From positions 558,001 through 622,000 of the forward strand of contig JANUWI010000016.1 of the NCBI GenBank assembly GCA_025504975.1: a DNA stretch of 64,000 nucleotides, in the 5' to 3' direction. Under the pieces are notes generated by a model, which was given only the letters and a program-made list of their open reading frames with translations, was not told the DNA's origin and made no database searches. This DNA is from Plenodomus lindquistii. Its lineage: Eukaryota > Ascomycota > Dothideomycetes > Pleosporales > Leptosphaeriaceae. Made by a program: the position numbers and the translations under genes. Positions within the stretch are counted from its first letter, which is position 1. Every line of letters begins with the position of its first letter. This document shows, one piece after another, positions 22,474 through 34,663 of the stretch.

Positions 22474-25270
22474 TTTGAGAAGGTAATCTGGTTCCATTCA
22501 ACATATACGTTGATGGCAGCTACCTTATAACTCTCGAATCCTGCCTCCAAAGATCGGGGTAACTGTTTCATGAGTAGTGACAGCTCTCTCTCTTGGCGTT
22601 CGACGTGCAGCCTTCACGCCGAGTTGGGAATCGACCCACAAGTCCAGAGTGCTTAGGCTGAGAGACATGTTGCTTGTTTGAAACCTTTAGAGAAGGCAAT
22701 GCCCCTGGCTGATGGATGATCAGACCGTAAAGTAGAATTGGGGCGAGTTTTTGATGTAGAGGATGGGTTTCGCCTGCTGTTTCATCATGCTTGGCGGAGG
22801 AAGGCGGGGTGTGATGTGCCTCAGGCAGGTAAGCCCATCACTCACAGTATTTACGCCAAGCGTAGCTTGAGGTTGCTCATTGTGTTCCTAGGCTATGAAT
22901 GAAGAGGCTGGTATTATATTGGCTATATTCTCAACATATGGAGTTGTTCGCGATATCATGATCTCGGACCTGGGACTGCTGTTCCTTGCGATGGTTGCAG
23001 TCTCCCGGTGAAGCCGCCCCGCCTGGAGCCGTCCTGGGCGCAACGTCGTACAACTCTAACACAGCCAATCTCTGCTCTTCTTCGACCGATCATGATCAAT
23101 GTCAACTGTAACCACCAGGGCCCAAGCTTTGCATCACTTACTACATGATTTTCAAGCAATATGATCAAGAACGAGTTCGTGCCGACTCCCCAAATCCGCG
23201 AATGGCTTTTCCAACAGCTGACAAACCCGCTTCCCAACAAGATCCTATGACGCGCAAAGTATTTCCTGATGCCGGCGCTGTAGCAGCAAAAGCCGCGTTG
23301 AGATCCTAGAGCACGACTTCTAACTCGGGTTCTCCCAGCGATTCTCTCACAGCACACTCAACGCGCTACCCAGTTATGCTGACGCCGTTGGAAGGGTCTC
23401 AAACAGGGTTACCGCGTACCTATTATAAGTAGATGCAGTTTCCCCTACGCCTTCCAAATGCATGACCCAGAAATTATCACCATTATTTCGTGTAAACATC
23501 ATAAGGCTTTCGCCCCAAACGTGAGTGCAGTACGTCCTTGTAGCGAAATAGAATCGCTTTTGCAAGAAGGCTTAACACTGCCAAGTACCTATATTTTCCT
23601 AGAAAGAAATCGACTGCGCAGTTTCTCACAGTGTTTCCCACGTACTAGTAACAGTCTATCTCTTAGGCTAGCACGGTTGTATATCAGCGCGCATGATGAT
23701 AGCTTGTAATTAACCTAGTATTGCATGTCCTTATCTAGAACTTGAAGCTGGATTATGACTAGGAGGTTTGAAGAACGTCCACTGTAGAATTACCATCTAT
23801 AACGTAAAAGCCTGTGGAACTTCCTAGAGCTAGCTTAGCTTACTTAAATCATCTCGTTTAGCGAGCGTATTTAGGAGATAGTTTGACATGCTAAAGTATG
23901 CGGTTACAAACACGTGAAGATCTGCATGCGACGAACGGAGGGCGGACGCTGTTCAAGGCCATGCTATGCCGTTGTCTTCCAGTCTTAAAATGGCGCAACT
24001 GCTTTATTTGTTACCTCACATCACTGTCATCACTAGGTTTCCTACTCGCAGTCTGCGAGGATTTTTATTCAAGAAAGTTGTGAGATCCAACACCGTCTGA
24101 ACACGAATATTTTTCACTTACGGGTGCATATTTCCTCATATATGCTGATAGACTGTTTTGTAGCTATGCTGGTAGGAGATGATTAATGCCCATGGCCGAG
24201 GCGCGAGATAATCGATCCGCAGGTTTATGACAGGTTGCTGTGTTTATATCTCCGCTAGTTACAATATACAAATGTTAGCTTCTTGGAACGAAGCCAGTCG
24301 TTACGTAACCGCTTGCACTGATAATGAATGAATACGCATTCCGTTCACTCGTGTCATCTCGAGCCACAAGTTGCTTCCATGGAATGGGTGTGACTGCGCA
24401 ATCTCGTCCGCGGGGACAAGTTGCTCACCTTCCCGGACAGAAGCCGCGGCCTACCAGCCGGCTTGTCACAGAACGGTAGCGCTCATAGCCACTCCATTGT
24501 TACAACTCGCATGTCGACGTCCAGTTGTCGCAACGCCCACCCAGCTCCTTCGATCCGCACCAGCCAGAAGCATGACCTCGCATGCCACAATCGGGAACAA
24601 AGCCGTGGAGCCCGCTCTCGGGATTGATCAAGGCATCGCGATACCCTAGATTCCGGGCAAGTTTATGGTGGGCATTGAGGGGTGGGGCTGTGCAAGCGCC
24701 AACGGTCAGGCTGTTGGGGACATGCAGCAAGGCTGAGCAGCCCATGGTTGTCCAAACCTCAGCCTTTCCAGGTTGCCAACAAACACTGTTGTACATACCC
24801 GCAGGAGGACCACATGGAGGCACTGCAAGACATGCAGCGGGGAAGTGGACTGCACTTCCGCCTTTCCTAGCTGAGATGTGCATGCATATCGCCACTGCCC
24901 TGGGTGGCCACGAGGATTCGTCGAACCGAGACGCTGTTCATCCCGTTGGCAACGAGTTGCATCAGCCCGATGTACGTCATTCAACCTTACCGATGGGCTC
25001 TATCTCATGATCCACAAGGGAACTTTGGCAGATTCAGCAGCCACAAACACTATGTTTCATGCTTCCAATCCAACAGAGTCGACAGCAAGAATTTCTAGAG
25101 CTTGGCAGCTGTCTCCAAAGACCACATACGTAGGTAGCCTGTCAGCCATACCTGTGATCAGTCCCTCGCGGATAAAGACTAAGTACTGTGTTATGTATGG
25201 GCTGCATCTGCTTCGTGCAAGGGTACACATTGCACATTGCCGTCTTTTAGCGTCCTGATGCAACGGGGAA
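22474..25270. other. Gene-poor interval left of the transposon
   Basis: 2.8 kb with no gene that I can support. ORFs at 22956-23357 (-), 24500-24895 (-) and 24582-25010 (+) have no domain, no signal peptide and no plausible splice partners. Base composition is closer to ordinary than in the adjoining transposon, so this part has not been heavily mutated. It may hold decayed sequence, but I see no terminal repeats here. Confidence 0.5.
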
Positions 25271-25278
25271 GCGGGAAG
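25271..25278. repeat. Left target-site duplication, GCGGGAAG
   Basis: Eight bases directly outside the left inverted repeat, repeated exactly and in the same orientation at 31089-31096. An 8-bp duplication is characteristic of hAT elements. Confidence 0.9.
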
Positions 25279-25298
25279 TAGGCTGGCAAATGGGTAGG
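25279..25298. repeat. Left terminal inverted repeat
   Basis: 20 bases identical over their full length to the reverse complement of 31069-31088. It begins with TAG, in keeping with hAT termini, which usually begin CAG or TAG. Confidence 0.93.
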
Positions 25299-25339
25299 AC
25301 TGGGGTTGGGGTTGGGTTAGCTTACATAAGACCTAACCC

Positions 25340-28300
25340 CAACCTAGCCATATAACCCTATTTTTTTAATAGCTAAGCAGGTTAAGGTAAAGCTTAGGTT
25401 TTATAGGCTAAAAGTTAGAGTTAGGTTTTATATAAGTAGGTATATTTAGGTCTAAATAATTATAATATTATACTTTTAGAATAGTTAATTTTAAAATACT
25501 AACTATACTATATCTAATAGTATTATAAATATCTAATTATTATAGATAATAATTATAGTTATAATAAAAATTAATTAGAAAAAAGTTTATATCTATTATA
25601 GTTAATTTACTAGTAAAATCTCTAGTATTATATAAAAATAATTTAACTATATATACTCTAGAAGCCTATTTTTATATAATAATACTTTACTAGTTATAAA
25701 TTTTTAGTCTAGATTATAATTTATTTTATATAAATTATATTTATATTATAGTCTATTTTTATTAGCGTGTATATATATAACTATAAATAGAGTATATACT
25801 TTTAAAATATCTAATAAAAAATATTTTAGTAGCCTTTTAAAAAGCTTTAATAGCTTCTAAACGCTACTATTTATTTTTTTTAAAAAAAATATTCTAGTAA
25901 ATTTTATAGATAAAATAAAAAAAAAGTAACTTTTTAAAAAAAAGTTTAGTAGTTTTCTAGAAGCGCTTAATTTTATAGAGTGTAATAGCTATTAATTATT
26001 AGTATAGTAATATAATAATAGACTATAATAACTTACTACTAGACTTAAAATAGTATTTTTTTCTAATAGCTACTATAGCCTATTTTTTTTTTTTTTTTTT
26101 TAGCTTTACTGCGTAGTTTTTTTTTAGACTTTTTACTACTAGTAGATTTATAGGCAGTTTACTTAGTACCTACTATTATTAATAGTAAAATAGATATTAT
26201 AGAAGTATTTTAAATTACTATTAATAAATTATTTTAGTAATATTAGTATTTATTAATAAATAAATATGTAGTATAAAGTATATATATAGCGCGTTTTTTT
26301 AAAGTCTATATAACTATTTACTCTACTAAAATAACTATAATTTACTTTTTTATAACTTTTTTTTTTCTACTATACTTATTAGATTATTACGTACTTTAAT
26401 AATAGATTTAATACTATAGAAGCTATTTATATAAAGCCTAAATTTATTAATACTAATACTATACCTAAAAAACTTTTACTAGTAGTTAAACTAGAGGCAC
26501 TATCTAGTTTTAATAATAATAAATAGGCTATATTTACTAAAGTATTTATTCTAGTATATTATTATAGTTTTTTACTAATATAGATAGAGGTATGTATATA
26601 AAGCTAATAAAATTAATAATATTCTAGTATAGTATAGTTAGAGTAGTTTTTATAAAAATAGGTCTACTAATTTTAAAGTTATTTTTAAAAGTAAATTAAA
26701 TAGCAGTTACTGCGTAGTCTAGTAAAAAAAAAAATCTACTTTTTTTAATAAAAAAAGTAAAGCTATTAAAAGCGCTAGTATAGTAAATTATAGCGTAAAA
26801 AGTAATTTTTATAAATAGTTTAATAAAAAGCCTAACTTTCTATTACTATTAGCTAAAAAATAAAAAATTTATTTTAAAAATAAAGTAGAGAAGCTTTTTA
26901 AAATATAATATAAAAGTAAATAAAGTAGTAAATTATTATAGTTTATTATAATAGATTTATATTTATAAATAATAGAAAAATAGCTTATAGATACTTTATT
27001 AAAAGTTTATTCTAAATAGAATAATATTTATTATAAAATTAGTGTTTATAAATATAATAATGCTATTTTAAAGCCTAAAAATTCTAGTAATAGTGTTAAA
27101 AAACTAGAAATTTTTTATACTAGATTCTAGATATTTAGTGTTAGTAGTACTTTATAGAAAATTATATATAATATTTATTAAAAAAAACTTGCCTAGTTAA
27201 ATAATAATTTATTTAATAGCTAGAAAAATAAAAATAAATAGCTATAGTTTATAAAAAATCTATTAAATAAAAAATTAGTAATAGTATAAAATATAAATTA
27301 GTAATAAATTTATTATAGTTTATTATTATAGTAATATATTAATTATATTTAGACTATATAAGCCTGCTAAACTACCTAAACTTATTAACCTAATTAATAC
27401 TAATAAATTAGGTGTTTTATTAAAGAAGTATAAATATAAAAAAAAAATAAATAATAATTCTAAAATAAAAAAATATTATAGCTAGCGTTCTAATAAGTAT
27501 AAAATTAAAAAGTAGTAGGTAAAGTTAGTTAGAAAAAAGTTAGATAAAAAAATAAAATAGAAAAGCTTTTTAGATAGTAAAATAGAGTAAAAAGGCTATA
27601 GAAATAGTAACACTAATAACGTTTTAGATAAAAAAGATAAAGTTAATAGTAAAAAAATAGAATAGTAATTAACACGTAGTATATACTAGTAGTAGTCTAT
27701 AAAACTAAAGTCTAATATTTTTTTATTAATTTTAGATAATACTAGTATTCTAGTAAATTTAATTAGTAAAATATATTTATTATAATAATTAATTATAGTT
27801 TAGTACTATATATATAGTCTATTTTATATTATATATTACGCGTATAGGCTCTATTTTAGTATTACTATATTTTTAACTATAAAATAGTATATATATTCTA
27901 TTTTTAGTTTCTATTAATTATTATAGTTATTTTATATAGTTTTATACCTTTTTACTATAAATAATATATACGTATTATTTTCTAGTAGAACTACTATTAT
28001 AGATAACGCTAGATCTTTTTTACTACTTTAAAAGTTAGAATATTTTAGATTTAATACCTTCTAATTTACCTGTAGTAGTACTAAAATCTTCTATTAGCTT
28101 ATTAAATTTTTTTTATAGAAAAAAAAAGCTAATACTAAAAAAATAATAATTACTAAAGTATAGAAAAGATAGTAGAGATAGACTAAATATACTCTAGATA
28201 AAAAAAATAATAATCTATAATAGTATTTATTTATTTAAACTAGTTTTATATAGAAATAATATAGAGAAGCTGCGCTACTTTCTAATAGAGACCTCTATAT

Positions 28301-30920
28301 ATACTATTTTAACTATAGCTATATTTTTTAATACCTAACTATTTAATCTATTAGAATAAAATACTTTCTAAACTATAAAAAAAATTATATATATATAAAT
28401 ACTATTAATTCTATTTATTTATAGGTATATATAATAGTTATACTTTAAAATTTACTAAAAGAAAATCTACTACTATTATTCTCTATAGTAATTTATAAGC
28501 GTAAGCTTATAAAGGTTATAGTAAATAATTAGTAGTCTTTCTATATAGTAAAAAAGCTATTTTTTAACTACTTTATATAGTTTCTTTATCTAAATACTAT
28601 AATAACTACTTATTATAAATTCTAGAAAATGTTTAAATAATAATTTGCTACAGCTATAAATTTACTATTTAATAATATAGAAAAAGTAATTTAAATATTA
28701 TTTACTATAGACGCCTAGTTAGCTAGAAATTACTTTAGTTTTTTTAATATTAAAGCGTACTATATTATAGTATACTAGTAACTAAAAAAAAAGCTTTTAC
28801 ATTTTATCTCTATCTATAGTAGGTATACTAGTTTTTCTATAGCTAAAAAGCTTTTATAACTACTATATAATAGAAGCCTAAAAAATAAACTACTAGTAAT
28901 TATATCTAATAATATAAATAATAATAGTACGCTTATAATATTACTTTAAAAATAATTATATAATAAAAGAATAAATTAGAGTATAACTAAAAATAGTATT
29001 CTATATCTAGTCTATATTATTAATTTTATTATCTAGAATATTATTTAGCAGCTTAAACTAGCTAGTTTAAATAAAATAGAAACTATAGAAATATTTTAAC
29101 TTTACTATATTTATAATATCTAGAGTTAAATATTAGTTCTAAATACTTTATATAAAATACGTGTATTTTTATTATATATAATAATTATAGTCTAATAATA
29201 ACTAAACTATAGACTATCTATATTACTATTAACTAATTACTCTAATAATTTAAATATTTTTTTACTAAATAAAGTAATTTACTACTAAATAAGCAACTTT
29301 TAGTAATATAGAATATTAAAATAAAATAGAATTTAATATTTAATATATATAAAAAGATAATTAAGCTCTAGAAGTATATTAATAAATAGCTAAAAAATAA
29401 AATTACTTTAAAGCCTATATTCAATAGTACTCTAAGTAATTGTAATTTTTTATTAATTTAAATTAATTACTATAATCTCTAATATCTCTAGCTTTCTACT
29501 ACTAAATAGTACTACTTTAAAATTATAATAAAAATACTACGTAATTTTAAAACTATAATATTTTTTTTTAGTTATAATAAAATACTTTAGATTTAGTATA
29601 TCTAGTTAATATATACTACGCTTTTTAATTTTTTAGAAAAAATAATAAAGGATATTAGTAAAAAGCTAGTAATAGTAGAGAATAGTAAATAGAAAAGTAT
29701 AGTAAAAACTACAGCTAATAAAAAATAATTAAAACTATTAAAATATTATTTAAAAATATATAATAAATAAAAATATTTTTTTAACTATATAATAATTCTA
29801 AATCTAGTATAGAAATTTATAATATATAAAGTATAATTATAATAGTAATTTATTATAGTACTATAATAACTTTATATAAAATAACGCGTAGAACTATTTA
29901 AATAAACACGTTTACTATAAATAGTTTTTATTTTATTTAAAATAATATAATAACTTATCTAATAGACAATTTATTCTAATTATCTTTATAAAGTCTAAAA
30001 TATAAAAAAATAAGTAGTTCTAAAGGCTTATAAAGCTACAGCATGTACTTTAATATTCTATTTTAAATTAAAATATACTTTTTACTAGTAAAAAAAAAAG
30101 TAATAGACGTACTATATATAATAAAAGTAAAAATTATTTAAATACGCTATATATTATTAGTTAAAATAATCTATTTTAGTAGTAGAAAAAAAATAAGTAT
30201 AACTACTTTTAGTTTACATAAATAATAAAAAATATATTAGCTATCTAAATTACTAAAATTAGTGTAATAGGCAGAGCCTAGTCTAGAGCCTTAGTAGTAA
30301 AGCTTTAGAGCTACGCTAAAAGTAGCTAGAGTATTCTATATAAACTTCTATAAAATTCCCTTCTTCTATATAGAACTACAAAGTAGTTAATTTATTTTAA
30401 TTTACTTAGCATTTGCCCTTTAGAATCTGCCTGCTTTAATTAGAGTAGAACGTATTTTTAATATTATAAAAAATGTTGTTAGAGATTAGAGGTATAAATT
30501 ATCTATAGAAAATATCTAAAAAATTATATTATTTAAATATATAATTTTTTATAGTATAAAAAGTATATTAGATAATAAAATATTAGAGAAAAATTAAAAT
30601 AATTTATTTTATAGTAAAATAGATAGCCTATTTACGTTATAGGCACTAAATAATAAAAATAAAAAAAATAAAAATAATATTATTAGTATTAGTAGTAGTA
30701 AAAAAAAAAGTAGTAAAAAAAAAAAAAAGTTAATAAAGCTTTTAAACCTTTATTATATAAACGTTAAATACTAGTATAATACTATAATAATTAGCTATAA
30801 TAATTAACTTTTTCTACTACTACTAAATTATTTAGCTAGAATACTAAAAAATTTTATATTTAATATTTTTATATATATATAATATAATAATCTATTATCT
30901 AACCTATAGGTTAACCTGTA
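25340..30920. other. RIP-degraded A+T-rich block without coding capacity
   Basis: About 5.6 kb in which surviving C and G sit mainly in CT, AG and GC contexts while CA and TG are rare. Homopolymer runs occur, including about 20 T near 26083-26102. This is the transposon interior. In related fungi such blocks are usually heterochromatic and can influence neighbouring genes. Confidence 0.9.
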
Positions 30921-31068
30921 CCTACGCTTAGACTACCCTAGTCCTACCCTAACCTTTAGCCCGTGAGACCCGAGCCTTACCTCAACCCTAAGATCACGTG
31001 ACCCCAACCTAACCCCAACCCACGCTCGGGCCAACGTAACCCAACCCGTACCCAACCTCTGGGTACAC

Positions 31069-31088
31069 CCTACCCATTTGCCAGCCTA
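31069..31088. repeat. Right terminal inverted repeat
   Basis: Exact reverse complement of the left 20-bp repeat. The subterminal GC-rich zone beside it (about 30915-31068) is longer than at the left end and carries several GGTTGGG-type motifs on the minus strand. Confidence 0.93.
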
Positions 31089-31096
31089 GCGGGAAG
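31089..31096. repeat. Right target-site duplication, GCGGGAAG
   Basis: Exact direct copy of 25271-25278, immediately outside the right inverted repeat. Confidence 0.9.
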
Positions 31097-31810
31097 CCAG
31101 CCACTATACCTGCCCAATCCAGCTCTACGACAAGAAAACCACTCGGAAAGCAAAGCTGACAGGTCGAGAGGAAACACAGAACTCGCATATGATTCGTACA
31201 TGGCACGCGGGCAGAGGGCCCGACCGAAACTCAGTTTTCGGTAACTAGCCACACGCGGTGACGGGCGGCTCGGCTCATGTCCTGACCTATGGTACCGCGC
31301 AAGCTCACACCATAACTACATGTGTTGTTCAGTCCTTTTGGCGTCTTTGACTAGGCGCTTGTAGCAAGGTCAATTCTGCGTTTATCTCGCCCTCGAATCC
31401 GGAAATACTCGTATTGCCTCTGTCACCCTGTAGGTAACCATACCATACCACGCCGATTCAAGGCCACAACATGTAGACTTGCATTGGCTCGAACAGCCTT
31501 GGACTTTTCTTACCGAAGCTGAAGCTGCGGCTTCTTACGTCCCGTCCCCGATAGCTGCAGATTGTCGTCGGTCTGCTTGTTAGCTTGTATTTTATGGTAT
31601 GGTATGGTTTAGCAGTTGCCAGCAGTCAGACTGTACAGATGCAATGTCCCAACCTTTGGCGGGATCTGTGATGCATTCATTCACGTGAATTACCATTGTT
31701 ATAAGAAACACCCCGTCCGCCTCCCTCGCAAGATAGTCTTGCCCTATTGACTGACACAATCTTACCTCCTCGATCGCCACATACAACGTGCAAATCCCCC
31801 GCCCTCCGCG
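31097..31810. other. Intergenic, right of the transposon
   Basis: 714 bp of ordinary composition with no supported gene. RIP does not appear to have leaked far past the element edge. Confidence 0.5.
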
Positions 31811-32366
31811 ATGGACTCAACACCCCCCTCGCGAATCGTGGAGCAGGAGGAGCCTTTAGAAATCACAAGTCCATCAGAGAACGTATTCCTCGTTACTATC
31901 CACGCTTTAGTACCCTCGGCTCCTCCCATGGGGGAAGTTCAAGTCATTGCAGTATTACGAGACGCCATCGCCATCACCGACATGCTTCACACTGGAGCAT
32001 GGATCACAACCACAACACACGACAGGGATGGTAAATGCAGCAAAAACCAAAACATACCATCCATGAGACAAACGCAAACTGAAACAAACCACAGGGTCGT
32101 ACGTAACGGCATTACCAGACTCGGATGTTCAACCTGGTCTTGACATGCAGTCTGTCGCAGACACAGGTAGACTCACTGTTCATGCCAACGCTGATGCCTC
32201 ATCTGCGTACCTCGCGACTATGGGACTACCTCCCACACGCCCAGGCGACGCGCAAAATGGTATATTCGCGTTGAGGGGGTCCGAGATAAGTATCTCTATG
32301 AGTGGAGATACGGCGAGAGAGGCGTCGCTGGCGGGCAGCACGCAGGTTGGAAGCACGGTTGGTTAA
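31811..32366 (+). CDS. Hypothetical protein, possibly a decaying gene
   Basis: Exons 31811..32030 and 32095..32366 with a 64-bp intron (GTAAAT...CACAG, CTGAA branch site) give an intact 163-residue frame. The first exon (MDSTPPSRIVEQEEPLEITS, then FLVTIHALVPSAPPMGEVQV) looks like a real protein start. The second exon is less convincing: from about 32245 to 32536 another frame reads like protein (AKWYIRVEGVRDKYLYEWRY, GWKHGWLRVTDD) and could be joined by an alternative 146-bp intron with donor GTACGT at 32099 and acceptor CCCAG ending at 32244. I do not recognise a family in either version. It is the first gene-like sequence beyond the transposon, so erosion is possible. Confidence 0.35.
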
Positions 32367-32881
32367 GAGTAACGGATGATACGGAAATGGTTCTCTCCAT
32401 GGTTGGTACCTATGGTAGAAGTTTGGGCAGCGATCAAGTGGCTTGGGGACCGCCACATGTCCATAAGGCAAGGCAAGGCAGACCACATGCGGAGCATTCA
32501 GGAGCCAGACAGCAGCCTTGTTACTTACTCCCTTGAAAGAGCCCTATACCCCGCTGTCGTGTCGCCTTGTTTACAATTAACAGCCCCGCCCGGTCTGTCT
32601 AGATGGCGCGAGGCCTGAAGATCTATTTATTATCTTGACTCAGAAAGGATGGATCAGCTCAATGGGTTTCATGAAGTTTTTTCAATACACTAATGTTCAA
32701 AGTACAAGTACCCATGTCCACATACAATATTAATACACACATTAAAATTTCATTCCATGTCCCCCATATTAAGCCCACCCACCACGCATGCACATCAACC
32801 CTAACAGAAACAAATGTCTCCATTACCGAATTGCACTACTATCTCCCCACCACTAGCGGCATAGCCATCTACAACCCCAGC
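32367..32881. other. Intergenic or alternative 3' exon
   Basis: 515 bp before the bZIP gene's 3' end. Its first 170 bp carry the alternative reading frame of the preceding hypothetical gene; the rest is A+T-rich and non-coding. Confidence 0.4.
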
Positions 32882-34663
32882 TCACCGTCCTGGTTTAATC
32901 TTAACGGCATCAGCAAACGCCGGAAACGCGCTTTTGAAACTAGGCCCCAAGCTCCAGTTGTTCAAGTCTCTCAGATGACTCTCAAACGCCGGATTGATAA
33001 GCCACATATCGTCTTCCTTGGGGAGTTGCGGACCGATGGTGCCAGGGGTTCCAGCCTGTGTCTGCGGTGTCACGGGACCACCAGCGGGGGACGCGGCGTT
33101 GACGTGGGTGGCGTACGGTGATGAGACTGAGGGCATGGAAGACGAAGTCGTGGAGAGGGTGTGGGTGTTTATTTTACTAGCGGGAAGGAGGCAGTCTCTT
33201 GGTTCGTAAGGCCAGTTCAAACTGACGGTGGTGGTGTAGGGAATAAAAAAATGTTCAAAATGTACAAAGGGCTGTTGGGTGATCATTTTGTCGCGCAGGC
33301 GGGGCCAGGGGAGGTGGTCGATCCATGCTGGGTGGGGAGTAAAGAGCTGCGATGGGCGGGGGGAGATCCAGTGGGGAAGACGGTCGTAGTTGTCCTGCGT
33401 GGGCTCAATTTGCCAGCGCATGACTAGGTACATGATGAAGACTATGGCGACCTGCTCAGGGACGCCGCAGATGTCGGGGAAGGTGCGGAGGATGTCGGTG
33501 AAGAGGGTAGAAAGGGGGTGGGCCTCTACCACGCGGTCGGGGAAGACGAGCGAGGTGAAGTTGGGGTAGTGAGGGCCGACGAGGGTCTTTGTGGGTACGC
33601 CTTCTGCTGCGCGGTTCTGGCGGTCCTGCAGAAATTCCAGGAGGATGACGTCGAGGGGACAGGTGGCGGGCAGGTTGCGCGGCAGGGTGAGGTGTGCGAC
33701 CATGTCGGGAGCATACTGGGCCTGGCGACTGTCGCTGATGTTGGCAGGAGGCGGTTGCTGTGGAGGGGGCAGATTGGGGTCTAGGGTGCGTCGCTGGCTG
33801 CTGTCGAGGAGAAAGTCGACGCCCAGACGCTCGTCAAAGGGCATGTCGGACTGCAGGAGGGGTGGGCGGGCATTGTCGTAGGGCTGGCCGGAGCTGTCGT
33901 TGGAGTAGCGGCGCAGGTGGCTTGTGGGTGCATCGCCTGGACAGAGCCATGGGCGGCCGCTGTGTTCGGTGGCAGTGGGCGAGTGGGCGCCGTTGGTGGA
34001 TGAGGCGGCGGCGGCGGCGGCGATATCGTGGAGGGTCGGGTTGGCGTGGTACTGGCGGGCGTCACGGTGGGGGAGGTGGTCGCGGTGGGGGTGAGGATGG
34101 TGAGGGTGAGGGTGAGGGTGAGGATGGTGAGGGTGAGGGTGAGGGTGAGGGCCAGCGACGGGCAGGGGGGATCGTTCAGCAGCGGCGGCTAGTTCTGCAG
34201 CGGGGTGTGAGCGAGGCTGGACTCAATGTGGGCGAGAGAGAGAAAGAGAGAGAGAGAAAGAGATAGACGTACCATTGAGCCCGCCCGAGGCGCCCGCGCG
34301 CACCATGGGCTGGATGATGCTCAGGACGCTCTCCAGACGGCGCTTCATGTCGGCATTGTCGGCCTGCACCGCCTCCTTGTCGCGCAGCACCACCTGCAGG
34401 TCATGGTAGGGCTGCTGGCTCTCGAGGTCGCGGATGCGCTGGTTCAGGCGGTCGATCTGGCTCTTGGTGCGCTCGCGGATTGCGCGCTGGGCCTCGCGGT
34501 CGTTTGCGCGCTTGCGGGCGAGCTGTTCGGGCGTGAGGTTGGCGACGCCGCGCGAGCTGGGCTGCGTGCGCCGTTTCTTGCTGCTGTGCTGCTGCAGGTG
34601 CTCGCCATGGTCGCGGGACAGCTCCCCGGGCCTGTCTGCCTCCTCGCCGGGAGGAGACGCCAT
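32882..34663 (-). CDS. bZIP transcription factor with C-terminal DUF3425 domain
   Basis: Exons, complement: 34273..34663 and 32882..34194, giving 567 residues; the intron is 78 bp and pyrimidine-rich (GTACGT...CTGCAG). The ATG at 34663 begins MASPPGEEADRPGELS. The basic region (residues about 48-68, RKRANDREAQRAIRERTK) and heptad-like zipper (about 69-115, IDRLNQRIRDLE) are clear. Just after the splice lies a Pro-His repeat of about 20 residues, then a Pro/Ser/Ala-rich linker. The C-terminal 250 residues match the fungal DUF3425 domain: LDVILLEFLQDRQN, HPLSTLFTDILRTFPDICG and MYLVMRWQIEPTQDNYDRLP. Such proteins are nuclear regulators peculiar to filamentous fungi, some linked to stress and secondary metabolism; no target is evident. 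It is head-to-head with an alpha/beta hydrolase, 399 bp apart. Confidence 0.9.
34088..34150. repeat. GGTGAG minisatellite in the bZIP coding region
   Basis: Imperfect tandem GGTGAG/GGATGGTGAG units. Read on the minus strand they encode alternating Pro-His with occasional His-His. The repeat keeps frame, so unit gain or loss would change the length of the Pro-His tract. Confidence 0.85.
34230..34262. repeat. GA/CT microsatellite inside the bZIP intron
   Basis: A run of GAGA-type dinucleotides on the plus strand. On the transcribed strand it forms the polypyrimidine part of the 78-bp intron, near the donor. Confidence 0.8.

Larger units (their letters stand above)
25279..31088. mobile_element. 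hAT-like DNA transposon relic, 5.8 kb, heavily mutated by RIP
   Basis: The element is bounded by perfect 20-bp inverted repeats (TAGGCTGGCAAATGGGTAGG at the left, its reverse complement at 31069-31088) and by an exact 8-bp direct duplication. This architecture matches hAT elements such as fungal Restless (20-bp repeats and 8-bp duplication, as recalled). Inside each end are GC-rich subterminal stretches with repeated GGGTT(A/G)GG motifs, possible transposase-binding sites. From about 25340 to 30920 the sequence is nearly all A and T, with CpA and TpG almost absent and TpA dominant, the mark of repeat-induced point mutation. No ORF of 60 codons survives in any frame, so no transposase can be recognised. 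At 5.8 kb it is longer than Restless (about 4.1 kb), so cargo or a nested insertion is possible. Orientation is undetermined. Confidence 0.87.

Noticed and set aside
24371..25010. Overlapping ORFs on both strands left of the transposon
   Set aside because: No domain, no typical codon pattern and no consistent exon structure; GC-rich chance ORFs are more likely.
25340..30920. CRISPR, centromere or mitochondrial insertion as explanation for the A+T-rich block
   Set aside because: There are no spaced repeats and no organellar genes, and the block is exactly enclosed by transposon ends; loss of CpA/TpG indicates RIP.
25300..31060. Internal telomere or subtelomere junction, suggested by TTAGGG-like motifs at both ends of the AT-rich block
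   Set aside because: The motifs are irregular (TTGGGG, TTAGGTTGGG), not a tandem array, and lie exactly inside the inverted repeats of a transposon.
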